From positions 186,001-250,000 of the forward strand of contig JAIXPD010000024.1 of assembly GCA_027486405.1 (NCBI GenBank): a stretch of 64,000 nt of DNA, read 5' to 3'. Positions 15,831-24,763 of this stretch are shown one piece after another (position 1 is the stretch's first letter; every line of letters starts with the position of its first letter). The position numbers were made by a program, and so were the translations under genes. The notes below the pieces were generated by a model, which was not told where the DNA came from, made no database searches, and saw nothing but the letters and a program-made list of their open reading frames with translations. Origin of the DNA: Azospirillum sp. (lineage in GTDB: Bacteria; Pseudomonadota; Alphaproteobacteria; Azospirillales; Azospirillaceae).

Positions 15831-17825
15831 CTATCGCGTGACCGCCTCGGTCCACATCCGGGCATAGGCGGCCTCCAGGGAACGGGCCAGACGGTCGGTG
15901 TCGAACAAGGCGGCCTGCGGCAGGGCGTTGGCCAACCGCGCCTTCAGCGCCGCCAACTCCACCGGATTCCCGGTCAACCGAAGGATCGCGTCCTCGTAGG
16001 AGTCCCAATCCGGCATCACCAGATCGGGCAGGCCGACGGCGCGCAGCAGGCTGGCCCCCACCCGTCCGGCAAAGGCGTTGCCCACCACCGTGACCATCGG
16101 CAGACCGGCCCACAGCGCGTCGCTGGCGGTGGTGTGCGCCCCCACCGGCCCGGTGTCCAGGAACAGGTCGGCCAAGCGGCAGCGGGCGAGATAGTCCGGC
16201 CCCGGCAGCCGGGGGGAGAAGACCAGACGGTCGGGCGCAACCCCGCGCGCCGCCGCCTCCCGCCGCAGATTGGGGGCCACCTCCGGATGGCTGTCGAGCA
16301 ACCAGAGCACCGCGTCGGGCCGGGCGGACAGAACACGGCACCAGCGGTCGAACAGATCCGGGGTGATCTTGTAGGCCGCGTTGAAGCAGCACAGAACCAC
16401 GGCGTTCTCCGGCAAACCGCAGGCGGCCCGCGTCGGCGTTTCGCCAATCGGCCGGGTCCGGTCGTTGGGCTGATAGCTGTCGGGCAGGCGGATCACCCGT
16501 TCGGAAAACTCATCCTCCCGGCCCGGCGGGGCAACGGTGGCGTCGGCGATGATCCAGTCGATGAAGGACGCGCCCATGGTCCCGGGATACCCCAACCATT
16601 GGGCCTGAACCGCCGCCGGGCGGTGGGCGGCGATTCCCGAACGGGCGGCGTTGGTGTGCCCCTTGAGATCGACCAGGATGTCGATGCCCGCATCGCGCAG
16701 CCGTTGGGCGGCGTCGGCGTCGGACAGGCCGGACACATCCAGCCAGCGATCAAATCCACGGCGCAACCGCACCCGCAACGGGCCGCCGTCGTCGGGGCCA
16801 TAGGACGCGCCGATCACCTCAACGCGCGCGCGGTCGTGCCGCTCAATCAGTTCGGCGATCAGCACCGCCGTGGCGTGTTCGTGGAAATCGGCGGACAGAT
16901 AGGCGACGCGGAGCCGGTCATCCGCATGCCGGGGGCGCGGATGGAGGGTGGGAGGCGTGATTCCCCGTGTGCGCCACGCGCTGTAGCGTTCGGCGCACCG
17001 CCGTTCCAAACGCGCGCCCGCCCCTTCCCCCAGAAAAATCCAGGGGTGAATCTGTTGGCTGGTCCCATCGCGCACCATCGCCACCAGCCGGGCGGACAGC
17101 GCGCCCAACCCCGTCCACCGGCAGAGATGGCGGCGTTGCTGGATCAATTGGGCAAGCGCCCCCCCGGCGTCGGGCAAACCCAGGCGCAAGGCGCGCTCGA
17201 ATCCTGTGACGCTGTCGCCCAACCGCCCGGTTTCCTTCAGCACCAAGGCGAAATTGGCGTGCGCTTCGGCCAGATCGGGGCGCAGGATCAGGACGGTGCG
17301 GAATCCTTGGATCGCGCGGCCGGGCTGTCCGCTGTCGCGCCAGACCGCCGCCAGATTGAGCCACGCGGCGGCCAGTCCGGCGTCGAGCGCCAGCGCCCGC
17401 CGCAACGCGGCTTCGGCCTCCGCCCACCGCCCCAACTCCCGCAGCATCGCCCCGTGGTTGCAGGCGGCGCCGGCGAAGGTCGGCATCAATCGGGCGGCGT
17501 CGCCATAGGCCAGGGCGGCTTCGGCGGTGCGGCCCAGACTCTGCAAGGTGACGCCCAGATTGAAATGAACGCCGCCGAAATCGGGCAACCACGCCAGCGC
17601 CCGGCGGTGATGGGCTTCGGCCTCCGCCAACCGGCCCTGACGGCGCAGATGCTCGGCGACATTGGAACGGGCCACCGCCTCGTCCGGGGTGCCGGGCTGG
17701 TCGCGTTGGTCGAGCGCGGCAAACAGCGCGGTGAGCGCACCGACATCGCCGGGCTGCGCCGCAACGCGGCGGCGCAGGTCGGACACGGGATCGTGCGCCG
17801 CAGGCACTTGCGGGGGTGTGGTCAC
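15831..17825 (-). CDS. TPR/OGT-type O-linked GlcNAc transferase-like glycosyltransferase
   Basis: 664 residues: an N-terminal array of about five tetratricopeptide repeats (residues 20-200, each with the pattern of Ala/Gly at 8 and 20 and Pro at 32), then a GT41 catalytic region with LRVAYLSADFHEHATAVLIAEL, VDLKGHTNAARSGI, AVQAQWLGYPGTMG, FNAAYKITPDLFDRWCRVL and GPVGAHTTASDALWAGLPMVT. Bacterial GT41 enzymes glycosylate proteins or act on unknown acceptors. The GTG start lies one base after the ydbL stop (TGACGTG), so it is translationally coupled to the ydbH-ynbE-ydbL operon, an uncommon partner for it. Confidence 0.88.
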   Translation of the reverse strand: MTTPPQVPAAHDPVSDLRRRVAAQPGDVGALTALFAALDQRDQPGTPDEAVARSNVAEHLRRQGRLAEAEAHHRRALAWLPDFGGVHFNLGVTLQSLGRTAEAALAYGDAARLMPTFAGAACNHGAMLRELGRWAEAEAALRRALALDAGLAAAWLNLAAVWRDSGQPGRAIQGFRTVLILRPDLAEAHANFALVLKETGRLGDSVTGFERALRLGLPDAGGALAQLIQQRRHLCRWTGLGALSARLVAMVRDGTSQQIHPWIFLGEGAGARLERRCAERYSAWRTRGITPPTLHPRPRHADDRLRVAYLSADFHEHATAVLIAELIERHDRARVEVIGASYGPDDGGPLRVRLRRGFDRWLDVSGLSDADAAQRLRDAGIDILVDLKGHTNAARSGIAAHRPAAVQAQWLGYPGTMGASFIDWIIADATVAPPGREDEFSERVIRLPDSYQPNDRTRPIGETPTRAACGLPENAVVLCCFNAAYKITPDLFDRWCRVLSARPDAVLWLLDSHPEVAPNLRREAAARGVAPDRLVFSPRLPGPDYLARCRLADLFLDTGPVGAHTTASDALWAGLPMVTVVGNAFAGRVGASLLRAVGLPDLVMPDWDSYEDAILRLTGNPVELAALKARLANALPQAALFDTDRLARSLEAAYARMWTEAVTR

Positions 17826-17826
17826 G

Positions 17827-18174
17827 TCACTTCCGTTGCCACGCGCCCGCCGGGGTCATGATGAATTGCCCGGCGGGGGTGCGGGCGATCAACTGTTCTC
17901 CCGCCACCGCCTGCACCTTGTCCAGCGCCGTGCCGTTGCCGCGCGCGATCTCCTGATAGCGGGCCAGACGCTGGGCGTTGATCTGGGCCGCCAGCCCGGT
18001 GGCCGATCCGGGCGCGCCGGGCACAACCCCCACCAGACCATCGGGCCGCTCCCCCACCTGCCCCGCCGCCTTGGCGGCACTCAAGGCGTCCTGGGCGACC
18101 GCAGGGCCGCCAAGGCTCATCATCAGGGCAACGCACATGGCGGCAACACAGGGCGACAACCAGCGGCGCATCAT
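17827..18174 (-). CDS. ydbL: YdbL family periplasmic protein (DUF1318)
   Basis: 115 residues with a cleavable signal peptide (MMRRWLSP then a hydrophobic core, cleavage near AVAQ, residue 28). The mature part matches YdbL/DUF1318: ALSAAKAAGQVGERPDGLVGVV, then INAQRLARYQEIARGNGTALDKVQAVAGEQLIART. In E. coli YdbL is a periplasmic helper of the YdbH-YnbE lipid bridge. Its ATG overlaps the ynbE stop (ATGA), and its stop is one base before the OGT-type start, so expression is coupled throughout. Confidence 0.9.
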   Translation of the reverse strand: MMRRWLSPCVAAMCVALMMSLGGPAVAQDALSAAKAAGQVGERPDGLVGVVPGAPGSATGLAAQINAQRLARYQEIARGNGTALDKVQAVAGEQLIARTPAGQFIMTPAGAWQRK

Positions 18175-18434
18175 GGTGTTTGTCCTTTCACCGGGGCGGG
18201 CGGCAGACCGAACAGCGAGGGATCGTTGCGGATGGCGCTGTCCACGTCACGCTCCACCTTGACCCGGACCTCCTGTTCGATGCGGATGTTCAGGTTGATT
18301 TCGATGGGCTTGTCGGGGGCTTCGATGCGAACCGTCGGGGTGCAGGCGCAGGCCATCAACACCGGCAGCGCCAAGGCCACACAGCGCGCAACCAACGGAG
18401 AAGGGGTGGAGCGGTTCGTCGTCACGGCGGTCAC
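18171..18434 (-). CDS. ynbE: YnbE family lipoprotein
   Basis: Small outer-membrane lipoprotein of 87 residues. The signal peptide ends with a lipobox-like LMACAC (about residues 26-31), then the family signature TPTVRIEAPDKPIEINLNIRIEQEVRVKVERDVD. In E. coli, YnbE oligomers extend the YdbH tube to the outer membrane. The GTG start overlaps the ydbH stop by GTGA and the stop overlaps the ydbL start by ATGA. Confidence 0.9.
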   Translation of the reverse strand: MTAVTTNRSTPSPLVARCVALALPVLMACACTPTVRIEAPDKPIEINLNIRIEQEVRVKVERDVDSAIRNDPSLFGLPPAPVKGQTP

Positions 18435-20143
18435 GGATCCTTCGGCTGATCAAACCCGGTCATGCGGTCGCGCACCGCGTCGGGAATGCGATAGGTGTCG
18501 AGGCTCTGCCGCACAATCCGGTCGAGCGCGCCGGACAGAGTAAGGTTAAGCGACACCGGATGACCATCGTAGAATGCAGGGTTGGCCCCCCGCACCGACA
18601 ATCCCGCGCGCAACTCGCCCCCGGCCTCTCCCTCCAGGGTCAGGCGCAGGCTGTCGTAGCGAAAATCGCTCAACGCGCCCAGCAGCAGTTGGGTCGGGCT
18701 TCCCTCCGGCCCGGACAGGCCGGGGGGCGGTTCGGCGGGGGCGTAGCGCAGCGTGCCCGCCCCGGCCGCGTCGAACACCGCCCCGTCCAACACCACCCGG
18801 CCATTCCCGATCCGCACCGGCAACCGGCCGGACAGGCGGCCGTTGGCCGCAACCCCATCGACCCGGATCAGATCGAGCAACGCGCCCAGATCGACCCCGT
18901 CGGCGCGCAGGGTGACAAGCCCGTTGGGCGCGCTGGGCGACAGTTCGAACGGCTCGGCCTTCAGCGTGCCGCCGCCCCAACGCCAGACCGCTTCATCGAC
19001 ATCGACGCGGCGATCACGGCCATAGCCGAAGCGGATCACGCCATCGGTCAACGGAATGCCCACATCCAGCAAGGCCACCGCCAGGCGTTGACCATCCGGG
19101 ACCACCGGCGGCCACAGGCTGGACAGCGCGACGACGCCGTTCACCCCCGCCACCCGCACCGGCCCCAGCGTCGCCCCGCCCCCTTCGATCCGCACATCTC
19201 CGCTTGACCGAACCGCCCATTCACCGGTCCGTGCCTCACCGGTCCCCGGCTCACCGGTCCAGGTCAACCGCGCCTTCGCGGTCAGACGGCCGGTGACGGC
19301 CTGCGCCACGCGGGCCAGCCGTGGCGACAGCGCCGCCAACGCCACGCCCGCACCGCCGACGCGCAACGGGTCGCTGCGAAGGTCGAGCCGACCGCTGTTG
19401 CTGAGCGGGTCGTGGGTCGCCGTTGCGTGGATCGTCAACCCGCCGTCCAACGCGCGCACCGCACCGGACAGGGTCCAGGCCGCCGTCGGCGTCGCGCGCG
19501 CCGCCTGCACGGCGACCGTCAACGGCGCGAGGACCGGTTTCGCCTGGGGTTTTACCGGTTGTTCCGCCGGGGTGTGATGCAGAGTCGCCGCCGCGTCCAG
19601 GGTCAAGAGCTGGCCCGGAGCGTGACGGAACGAAAGCCGGATCCCTTCGACCGCCCACGCCTGGGTTGGAGACGCCAATCGGGGAACGGTCAGCCGGGCC
19701 GCCAGCGTGGGGCCGACATCGGGCCGCCAGTTCAACGCCGGACCACTCTCTTCCTCGCACAGCGCCCCCGCCTCCGGCAGCGCCAGCGGCGATTGATTCA
19801 GGGCCATGCCGTCGGCCCGGACGGTGAGGCAGGACGATGGCGTCACCGTCACCCCATCAGAACCGATGCCCAAGACCACGGAACCCGACACGACGATCTG
19901 CCCGGTCAGGCCATAGCCTGCGGTCCGGGTCAGGGTCAGCGCGCCGTCGATCTCCATCGGTCCCCAGGGCCACAGGGCCACGCGCGCGATCTCCAGCCGG
20001 GGCAAGGTTCCGGCACCCAGCGCCGACTCCAACGCCATGGCGATCTTGCGGTCCATCTCCGCCCGCAGGCCGATCACCGCCGCCGCCCCGGTGGCCACCA
20101 CCACCAACCCGACCGCCGCCGCCCATCGCCCACGCGCGCCCAT
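18431..20143 (-). CDS. ydbH: YdbH-like AsmA-family intermembrane lipid transport protein
   Basis: About 570 residues with an N-terminal inner-membrane anchor (WAAAVGLVVVATGAAAVIGL, residues about 7-26) and a long repetitive beta-rich periplasmic part, as in YdbH and other bridge-like lipid transporters. The C-terminal part carries the YdbH-type block DGVAANGRLSGRLPVRIGNG and the end segment TLSGALDRIVRQSLDTYRIPD. E. coli YdbH is near 880 residues, so this version is shorter. I chose ATG 20143 because GGGGGGAAG precedes it; a GTG at 20179 lacks such a site. It is the first gene of ydbH-ynbE-ydbL-OGT, which supports the call. Confidence 0.88.
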   Translation of the reverse strand: MGARGRWAAAVGLVVVATGAAAVIGLRAEMDRKIAMALESALGAGTLPRLEIARVALWPWGPMEIDGALTLTRTAGYGLTGQIVVSGSVVLGIGSDGVTVTPSSCLTVRADGMALNQSPLALPEAGALCEEESGPALNWRPDVGPTLAARLTVPRLASPTQAWAVEGIRLSFRHAPGQLLTLDAAATLHHTPAEQPVKPQAKPVLAPLTVAVQAARATPTAAWTLSGAVRALDGGLTIHATATHDPLSNSGRLDLRSDPLRVGGAGVALAALSPRLARVAQAVTGRLTAKARLTWTGEPGTGEARTGEWAVRSSGDVRIEGGGATLGPVRVAGVNGVVALSSLWPPVVPDGQRLAVALLDVGIPLTDGVIRFGYGRDRRVDVDEAVWRWGGGTLKAEPFELSPSAPNGLVTLRADGVDLGALLDLIRVDGVAANGRLSGRLPVRIGNGRVVLDGAVFDAAGAGTLRYAPAEPPPGLSGPEGSPTQLLLGALSDFRYDSLRLTLEGEAGGELRAGLSVRGANPAFYDGHPVSLNLTLSGALDRIVRQSLDTYRIPDAVRDRMTGFDQPKDP

Positions 20144-20303
20144 GCGTCTTCCCCCCACCCGCGACAACCGGATCAACACCCGCGCGCGACCCTATCGTCC
20201 GTGACATCGGAAGGATACAGTTCACCGCGTCGGGCGGCTTTGCACGGGGCGTCTTTTCCCCTATGGTCCCCGGCGCGGAATTCGGCTCATCGGAGTGTTT
20301 CCC

Positions 20304-20855
20304 ATGTTGCGGTGGACCCGCGTTTTGTTGGCGGCCCTGTTCGCCACGTTTCTTTTCTCTCAGGGGGAGGCCAAGGCCTTGGATCCGGAAAACACCCTTT
20401 ATCTTGACCTGAAGGACGGTCGCGTCGTGATCGAGATGCGCCCCGACCTGGCGCCGAACCACGTCGCCCGCATCAAGGAACTGACCCGCCAAGGCTTTTA
20501 CAACGGCGTCGTCTTCCATCGCGTGATCGATGGCTTCATGGCCCAGACCGGCGATCCCACCGGCACCGGCTCGGGCGGTTCGGGCAAGAAGCTGAAGGCC
20601 GAATTCTCCAGCGCCCCGCACATCCGTGGCACCCTGTCGATGGCTCGCACGCCCGATCCCGACAGCGCCGACAGCCAGTTCTTCATCTGCTTCGCCCCGT
20701 CGTCCTTCCTCGACCGTCAATACACGGTCTGGGGCCGCGTGGTCGAAGGCATGGAGTTCGTGGACAAGATCAAGAAGGGCAGCCAGTCCCGCAACGGTCA
20801 AGTCTCCGACCCGGACAAGATCGTCAAGATGCAGGTTGCGGCCGACGTCAAGTAA
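20304..20855 (+). CDS. Periplasmic cyclophilin-type peptidyl-prolyl isomerase
   Basis: 183 residues with an N-terminal signal peptide (RWTRVLLAALFATFLFSQGEAKA) and a cyclophilin domain: FYNGVVFHRVIDGFMAQTGDPTGTGSGG, LSMARTPDPDSADSQFFICF and YTVWGRVVEGMEFVDKI, with the catalytic Arg in FHR and the QFF motif present. It catalyses cis/trans isomerisation of Xaa-Pro bonds in exported proteins. ATG 20304 has CGGAG at 8-base spacing; the in-frame GTG at 20295 is less likely. It is divergent from ydbH and closed by a strong terminator. Confidence 0.94.
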   Translation: MLRWTRVLLAALFATFLFSQGEAKALDPENTLYLDLKDGRVVIEMRPDLAPNHVARIKELTRQGFYNGVVFHRVIDGFMAQTGDPTGTGSGGSGKKLKAEFSSAPHIRGTLSMARTPDPDSADSQFFICFAPSSFLDRQYTVWGRVVEGMEFVDKIKKGSQSRNGQVSDPDKIVKMQVAADVK

Positions 20856-20875
20856 CGTCACCGCAAGCGGTCACG

Positions 20876-20906
20876 AAAAAGGGACTGGTTCGCCAGTCCC
20901 TTTTTT
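20876..20906 (+). terminator. Rho-independent terminator after the cyclophilin gene
   Basis: AAAAAGGGACTGG, loop TTCG, CCAGTCCC then TTTTTT: a textbook intrinsic terminator 20 bases after the stop. Being A/T-flanked on both sides, it may also terminate transcription from the convergent kinase gene. Confidence 0.93.
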
Positions 20907-20943
20907 GTTGCGCGGATGGCTTTGCCGAACGGAAGCCGACGGC

Positions 20944-23616
20944 TCAACCGCCCAGGGCGTTGTTCATCAGGCGCAGCAGATCGCGCATGCTCTGGGGCCG
21001 TTCCTGCCAGCGCATGGCCAAACCGGACATCAGCACCTTTTCAAAGGCCGGGGGAAGGCCAACGCCCAGTTCAGCGGGCTTGGGCACCTTGTCGTTCATG
21101 AAACGGGCGGTGGCGTCGGGCGGGGTCTTGCCGGTCAAGGCCAGATAGGTGGTGGCGCAGATGGCGTAAACGTCCGACCAGGGGCCTTGCGTGCCCTCGT
21201 TCGAATATTGCTCCGGCGGGGCGAATCCGGGTTTGAGGATGACGGTGAAACCGCCGCCCTGCCCGCCAACCGCCTGACGCGCCGCGCCAAAATCCAGCAG
21301 CTTGCGTTCGCCGCTGTTGGTCAGGAAGATGTTGTCCGGGCTGATGTCGCGATGGATCAGGCCCTGTTCATGGATCGTCTGCAACGCCTTCATGATCGGC
21401 CCGAGAACCGACAGAGTGCGCCGCACGTCCAGCTTTCCGCCATTGTCGGACAGGTATTTTTTCATGGTGCGGCCTTCGAGAAGTTCCATCACCAGATAGG
21501 CGGTGGCGTTTTCCTCGAAGAAATCCTGAACACCAACGATCTCTTTGATGTCGCGCAGGCGGGCCAGGACGCGCGCCTCGTCCAGAAACTTGGTCAGCCC
21601 CGCCGCGAAGCTTTCCGCGTGCTCATCGGAAAAGGGGATGACGGCGCTCGCCCCTTGCACACGGGAAATCAGGTTGGAGGGGTAATATTCCTTGATCGCA
21701 ACCTTCACATGAAGGCGATCATCCCACCCCAGATAGGTGGTGCCAAACCCGCCCTGCCCCAAAATCCGCCCGGTGTTGTAACGGTTCAGCAGCAGGGTGC
21801 CCGGTTGCAGGTGGACACCGGGCCGGTTGTCGGATTTGGCGGGATAGCCGCACTCCCGGCACAACGCCGGTCCAGTCTTCTGCGCAAAGCAGTTCGGGCA
21901 TTGGCCAGTCTGCCCGACGGGCGTGTTTGACACCGACGACGAACGGGGTGCAACCACCGTAACCGCCGCCTCCCCGCCCGTGGGCGCTGTTTGGCGCGGG
22001 GCGACAACCACGGTTTCAAGCGAGCGGGCGGCGGTGGACGGTGGTGGCGATGCCGCCCGGTTGGCCGCCGCTGCCATCGGTTGCGGTGTGGCGGCCGGGG
22101 TGGTCAGTTGCCGCAGACGTTCCAGCAATTCAAACAGCCGACGCACCTCGGCTTGGGTCATCTCGTTGTCTTGTTGGGCCGCCAGATCGGCCTGGAACTG
22201 CGGTTGCCGGACGATGTCGAGGATGTGTTGCCGCATCTGCGGGCGCGCGCCATCGTCGCGCAGCAGGCTGGAACAGGCGATCTCCGCCATGCGGATCGTG
22301 CGGCGGCGCAACATGGGTTCGATCTGGCGAAGCCGCGCCGCCAAGCGGCCCGACTGCACAAACTCGTCCACCGACCGTTCGGCCCGCGCCGCGATGCGGG
22401 CGCGCGCGTCGATCGGCAGGACCGAGTTGCGGATGGCGGCGATGGCCGAACAGAAGCCCTGTTCCAGAAGAACCGTGTCGGGCGACTGCACCAGCATGTT
22501 TTCAATCAGCACCTCGTTGCTGACCGCCGCCTCCAGCGAGGCCACAACCTCGTCCATGTGTCGATCCGCCGCCGGGACGCTGGCAACCGCCGTCAGGTAA
22601 TGAATTCGGCAAATCAGGTCGGACTGGCCTTCGCTGACGCCAACGATGGATTTGCGGTAGGCGCTGCCGCCCCCCTGTTCCAGGCGGCGCGAATAGCGGA
22701 CGGTCAAGCCATCGGCCATGGCCGGGCCGCCGACCAGCCCCGCACGGGTCAGCAGATGGCCGGTTAAGGTTTTCAGACAGTCGTTTTCCTGATCCGTCCC
22801 ACCCCGGCCCAGCGGTTGGGGGGCCTTCAACTGGCGACGAATCCGGTCCAGAACCGCGATGCGGGCCTGGGGAAGCTTCCCTTGGCGGAACAGCGCGTTG
22901 AGCGTGCCCAACCGCCCCGGTCCCGTCGCATCGACGGTCATCCGGCCAAACAGCAGATCGCACAGCGTGACCAGCAGCGTGCCGGGAAGCATCGTGTTGC
23001 CGAACAGTTCCAACCCGGCGGCAACGGAGGCCAGCACATCGCCGATCACCCCATCGACCACCTCGTTCAGCCGGTGGTCCTTGTCCCATTGATAGAGATC
23101 GAGCAATCGGTCCAGCTTGGCCGACCAGTTGCGGATTTCCATCAGTTCGACGCTCAACGCCACCCGCAGGTCGTAACCGACATCGCCGGTCGGCGATTTG
23201 CCAGGGGCCGCCGCCAGCACGGACTCGACCAGACGTCCTTTGGGCAGGCTGCCGAACGCGACCTGCGCCACGCGGGCCTTGCCCCAGGTCTCATCAATGG
23301 CGGTTTGGATCGCCATCCGCCGCGCCCGCTGCTCCTGTCCGGGCGCGCGCGCCTGCAAGGCGGCGATCTTGGCGGACGCCGCTTCGACCAACTGGCCCGT
23401 TTCCAACAGCGCCTTCAGCGCCTTGGCGTTGTGGATCAGTTCGGTCGGCGTCAAAACCAGCGGATCCAGATAGGATCGCAGCGCGACCGAAATGGCAATC
23501 CGCGATTGCCAGGCGTGGAAGTCGCTTAGGGTCGTGCAAAGCTCCGCCTCATCGAGAGAACCGATGACAGCGGAGGACGACGACGCAACCGGGCGGTTTG
23601 GCAACGGGCTGGACAC
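20944..23616 (-). CDS. Large Ser/Thr protein kinase with zinc ribbon and helical N-terminal domain
   Basis: 890 residues. The N-terminal part (about 1-480) is alpha-helical with no motif I know. A Ser/Thr/Ala-rich linker follows, then a zinc ribbon CPNC...CREC (about 565-585) and a Hanks-type kinase domain (about 605-880): glycine loop GQGGFGTTYLG, VAIKEYYP with the ATP-binding Lys, catalytic HRDISPDN, metal-binding DFGAA and APPEQY. All catalytic residues are present, so it should be active. No membrane helix is evident, so it is probably cytoplasmic. GTG 23616 has AAAGG upstream. No phosphatase or FHA gene lies nearby to indicate its pathway. Confidence 0.85.
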   Translation of the reverse strand: MSSPLPNRPVASSSSAVIGSLDEAELCTTLSDFHAWQSRIAISVALRSYLDPLVLTPTELIHNAKALKALLETGQLVEAASAKIAALQARAPGQEQRARRMAIQTAIDETWGKARVAQVAFGSLPKGRLVESVLAAAPGKSPTGDVGYDLRVALSVELMEIRNWSAKLDRLLDLYQWDKDHRLNEVVDGVIGDVLASVAAGLELFGNTMLPGTLLVTLCDLLFGRMTVDATGPGRLGTLNALFRQGKLPQARIAVLDRIRRQLKAPQPLGRGGTDQENDCLKTLTGHLLTRAGLVGGPAMADGLTVRYSRRLEQGGGSAYRKSIVGVSEGQSDLICRIHYLTAVASVPAADRHMDEVVASLEAAVSNEVLIENMLVQSPDTVLLEQGFCSAIAAIRNSVLPIDARARIAARAERSVDEFVQSGRLAARLRQIEPMLRRRTIRMAEIACSSLLRDDGARPQMRQHILDIVRQPQFQADLAAQQDNEMTQAEVRRLFELLERLRQLTTPAATPQPMAAAANRAASPPPSTAARSLETVVVAPRQTAPTGGEAAVTVVAPRSSSVSNTPVGQTGQCPNCFAQKTGPALCRECGYPAKSDNRPGVHLQPGTLLLNRYNTGRILGQGGFGTTYLGWDDRLHVKVAIKEYYPSNLISRVQGASAVIPFSDEHAESFAAGLTKFLDEARVLARLRDIKEIVGVQDFFEENATAYLVMELLEGRTMKKYLSDNGGKLDVRRTLSVLGPIMKALQTIHEQGLIHRDISPDNIFLTNSGERKLLDFGAARQAVGGQGGGFTVILKPGFAPPEQYSNEGTQGPWSDVYAICATTYLALTGKTPPDATARFMNDKVPKPAELGVGLPPAFEKVLMSGLAMRWQERPQSMRDLLRLMNNALGG

Positions 23617-23815
23617 GCGGACCTTTCAGGGACGGCAAGCAATCGAGGGCAGCGCAAAGCGCGTCAGTGTGCAAGATCGACGGTAAAGGACGCGTATACG
23701 ATAGCGGGATTTTTCGACAAAAGCACAAATGTTCTCAGCGACGGATACCAACAGCACCGGTTTCCTTCCACCTTCGCATGTGCGATAAAAAACAAACAAG
23801 CCGACGGAGGCCCAT

Positions 23816-24718
23816 ATGGTGGCTAGGGATAACAGTGTTGCCTTGCAGCACAATGGCATGATGTGCCACCTGGCTCCGGACTGTGGCGGCTCGATCCTCC
23901 GTTGGGTGCATGTGGGTCCGCGCGGCCCCGTCGACCTGCTCCGCCCGGCCCACGCGGACCGCGCGCCGTCCCCGACCGATTCCGGCTGTTTCCCGCTGGT
24001 CCCGTTTTCCAACCGCATCGACGGCGGGCGCTTCACCTTTCAGGGGCGGACCGTTGCGCTTCCACCCAACGTCGGATTCACCCACGCCATCCACGGCCAC
24101 GGCTGGACCTCCGCCTGGACCGTCGAGGAGCGGAGCGAACGCGCCGCGCGGTTGAGCCTGCATCACAGCCCCGACGCTTGGCCCTGGGGGTACAGCGCGC
24201 ACCAAACCATCGCGCTGGAGGATGACGGCCTGTTGATCCACCTGGAGGTGGTGAATCGGTCCGACCAGACCATGCCCGCCGGGTTCGGTCTGCACCCCTA
24301 TTTCCCCAAACCGCCGGGAACGCGGGTGACGGCGGGAGTGAGCGGTGTTTGGGAGAACGATGCGGCGATGCTGCCACACGCGCATCACCCGCTTCCGCCG
24401 ACACTGCCCTTTCCCACCGGCCTTGCCATGGACGAACGCGTCGTTCTCGATCACGGCTTCACCGGCTGGAACGGGCGGGCGGTGATTGCGTGGACCAGCG
24501 GCCCGGCGGCGGGCCGCACGCTCACACTGCTGGCGGATGGGCCGTTCGGGCATCTGATCGTCTACGCCCCGGCGGGCGAGGATTATCTGTGCCTGGAGCC
24601 GGTCAGCCACATGACCAACGCGCTCAACCGTCCGCAAACGCCCGACACCGGGGTGATTGCCCTGCCACCGGGCGAGCGGGTGAGCGGAACGCTTCGGTTT
24701 CGCCTGTCGGTCGCCTGA
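23816..24718 (+). CDS. Aldose 1-epimerase family protein
   Basis: 300-residue cytoplasmic protein of the GalM/mutarotase fold. Landmarks: PLVPFSNRIDGGRFTFQGR (about residues 61-79), HAIHGHGWTSAW with the first active-site His (about 90-101), MPAGFGLHPYFP with the second conserved His (about 157-168) and CLEPVSHMTNALN near the end. It interconverts alpha and beta anomers of a hexose or a related hexose-6-phosphate; the exact sugar is unknown. GACGGAGG precedes the ATG. It is divergent from the kinase gene and convergent with the LprI-like gene. Confidence 0.9.
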   Translation: MVARDNSVALQHNGMMCHLAPDCGGSILRWVHVGPRGPVDLLRPAHADRAPSPTDSGCFPLVPFSNRIDGGRFTFQGRTVALPPNVGFTHAIHGHGWTSAWTVEERSERAARLSLHHSPDAWPWGYSAHQTIALEDDGLLIHLEVVNRSDQTMPAGFGLHPYFPKPPGTRVTAGVSGVWENDAAMLPHAHHPLPPTLPFPTGLAMDERVVLDHGFTGWNGRAVIAWTSGPAAGRTLTLLADGPFGHLIVYAPAGEDYLCLEPVSHMTNALNRPQTPDTGVIALPPGERVSGTLRFRLSVA

Positions 24719-24763
24719 ACCGCCAGCGCAACACCGGCCACGCGCTCATGGACGAGACGAACG

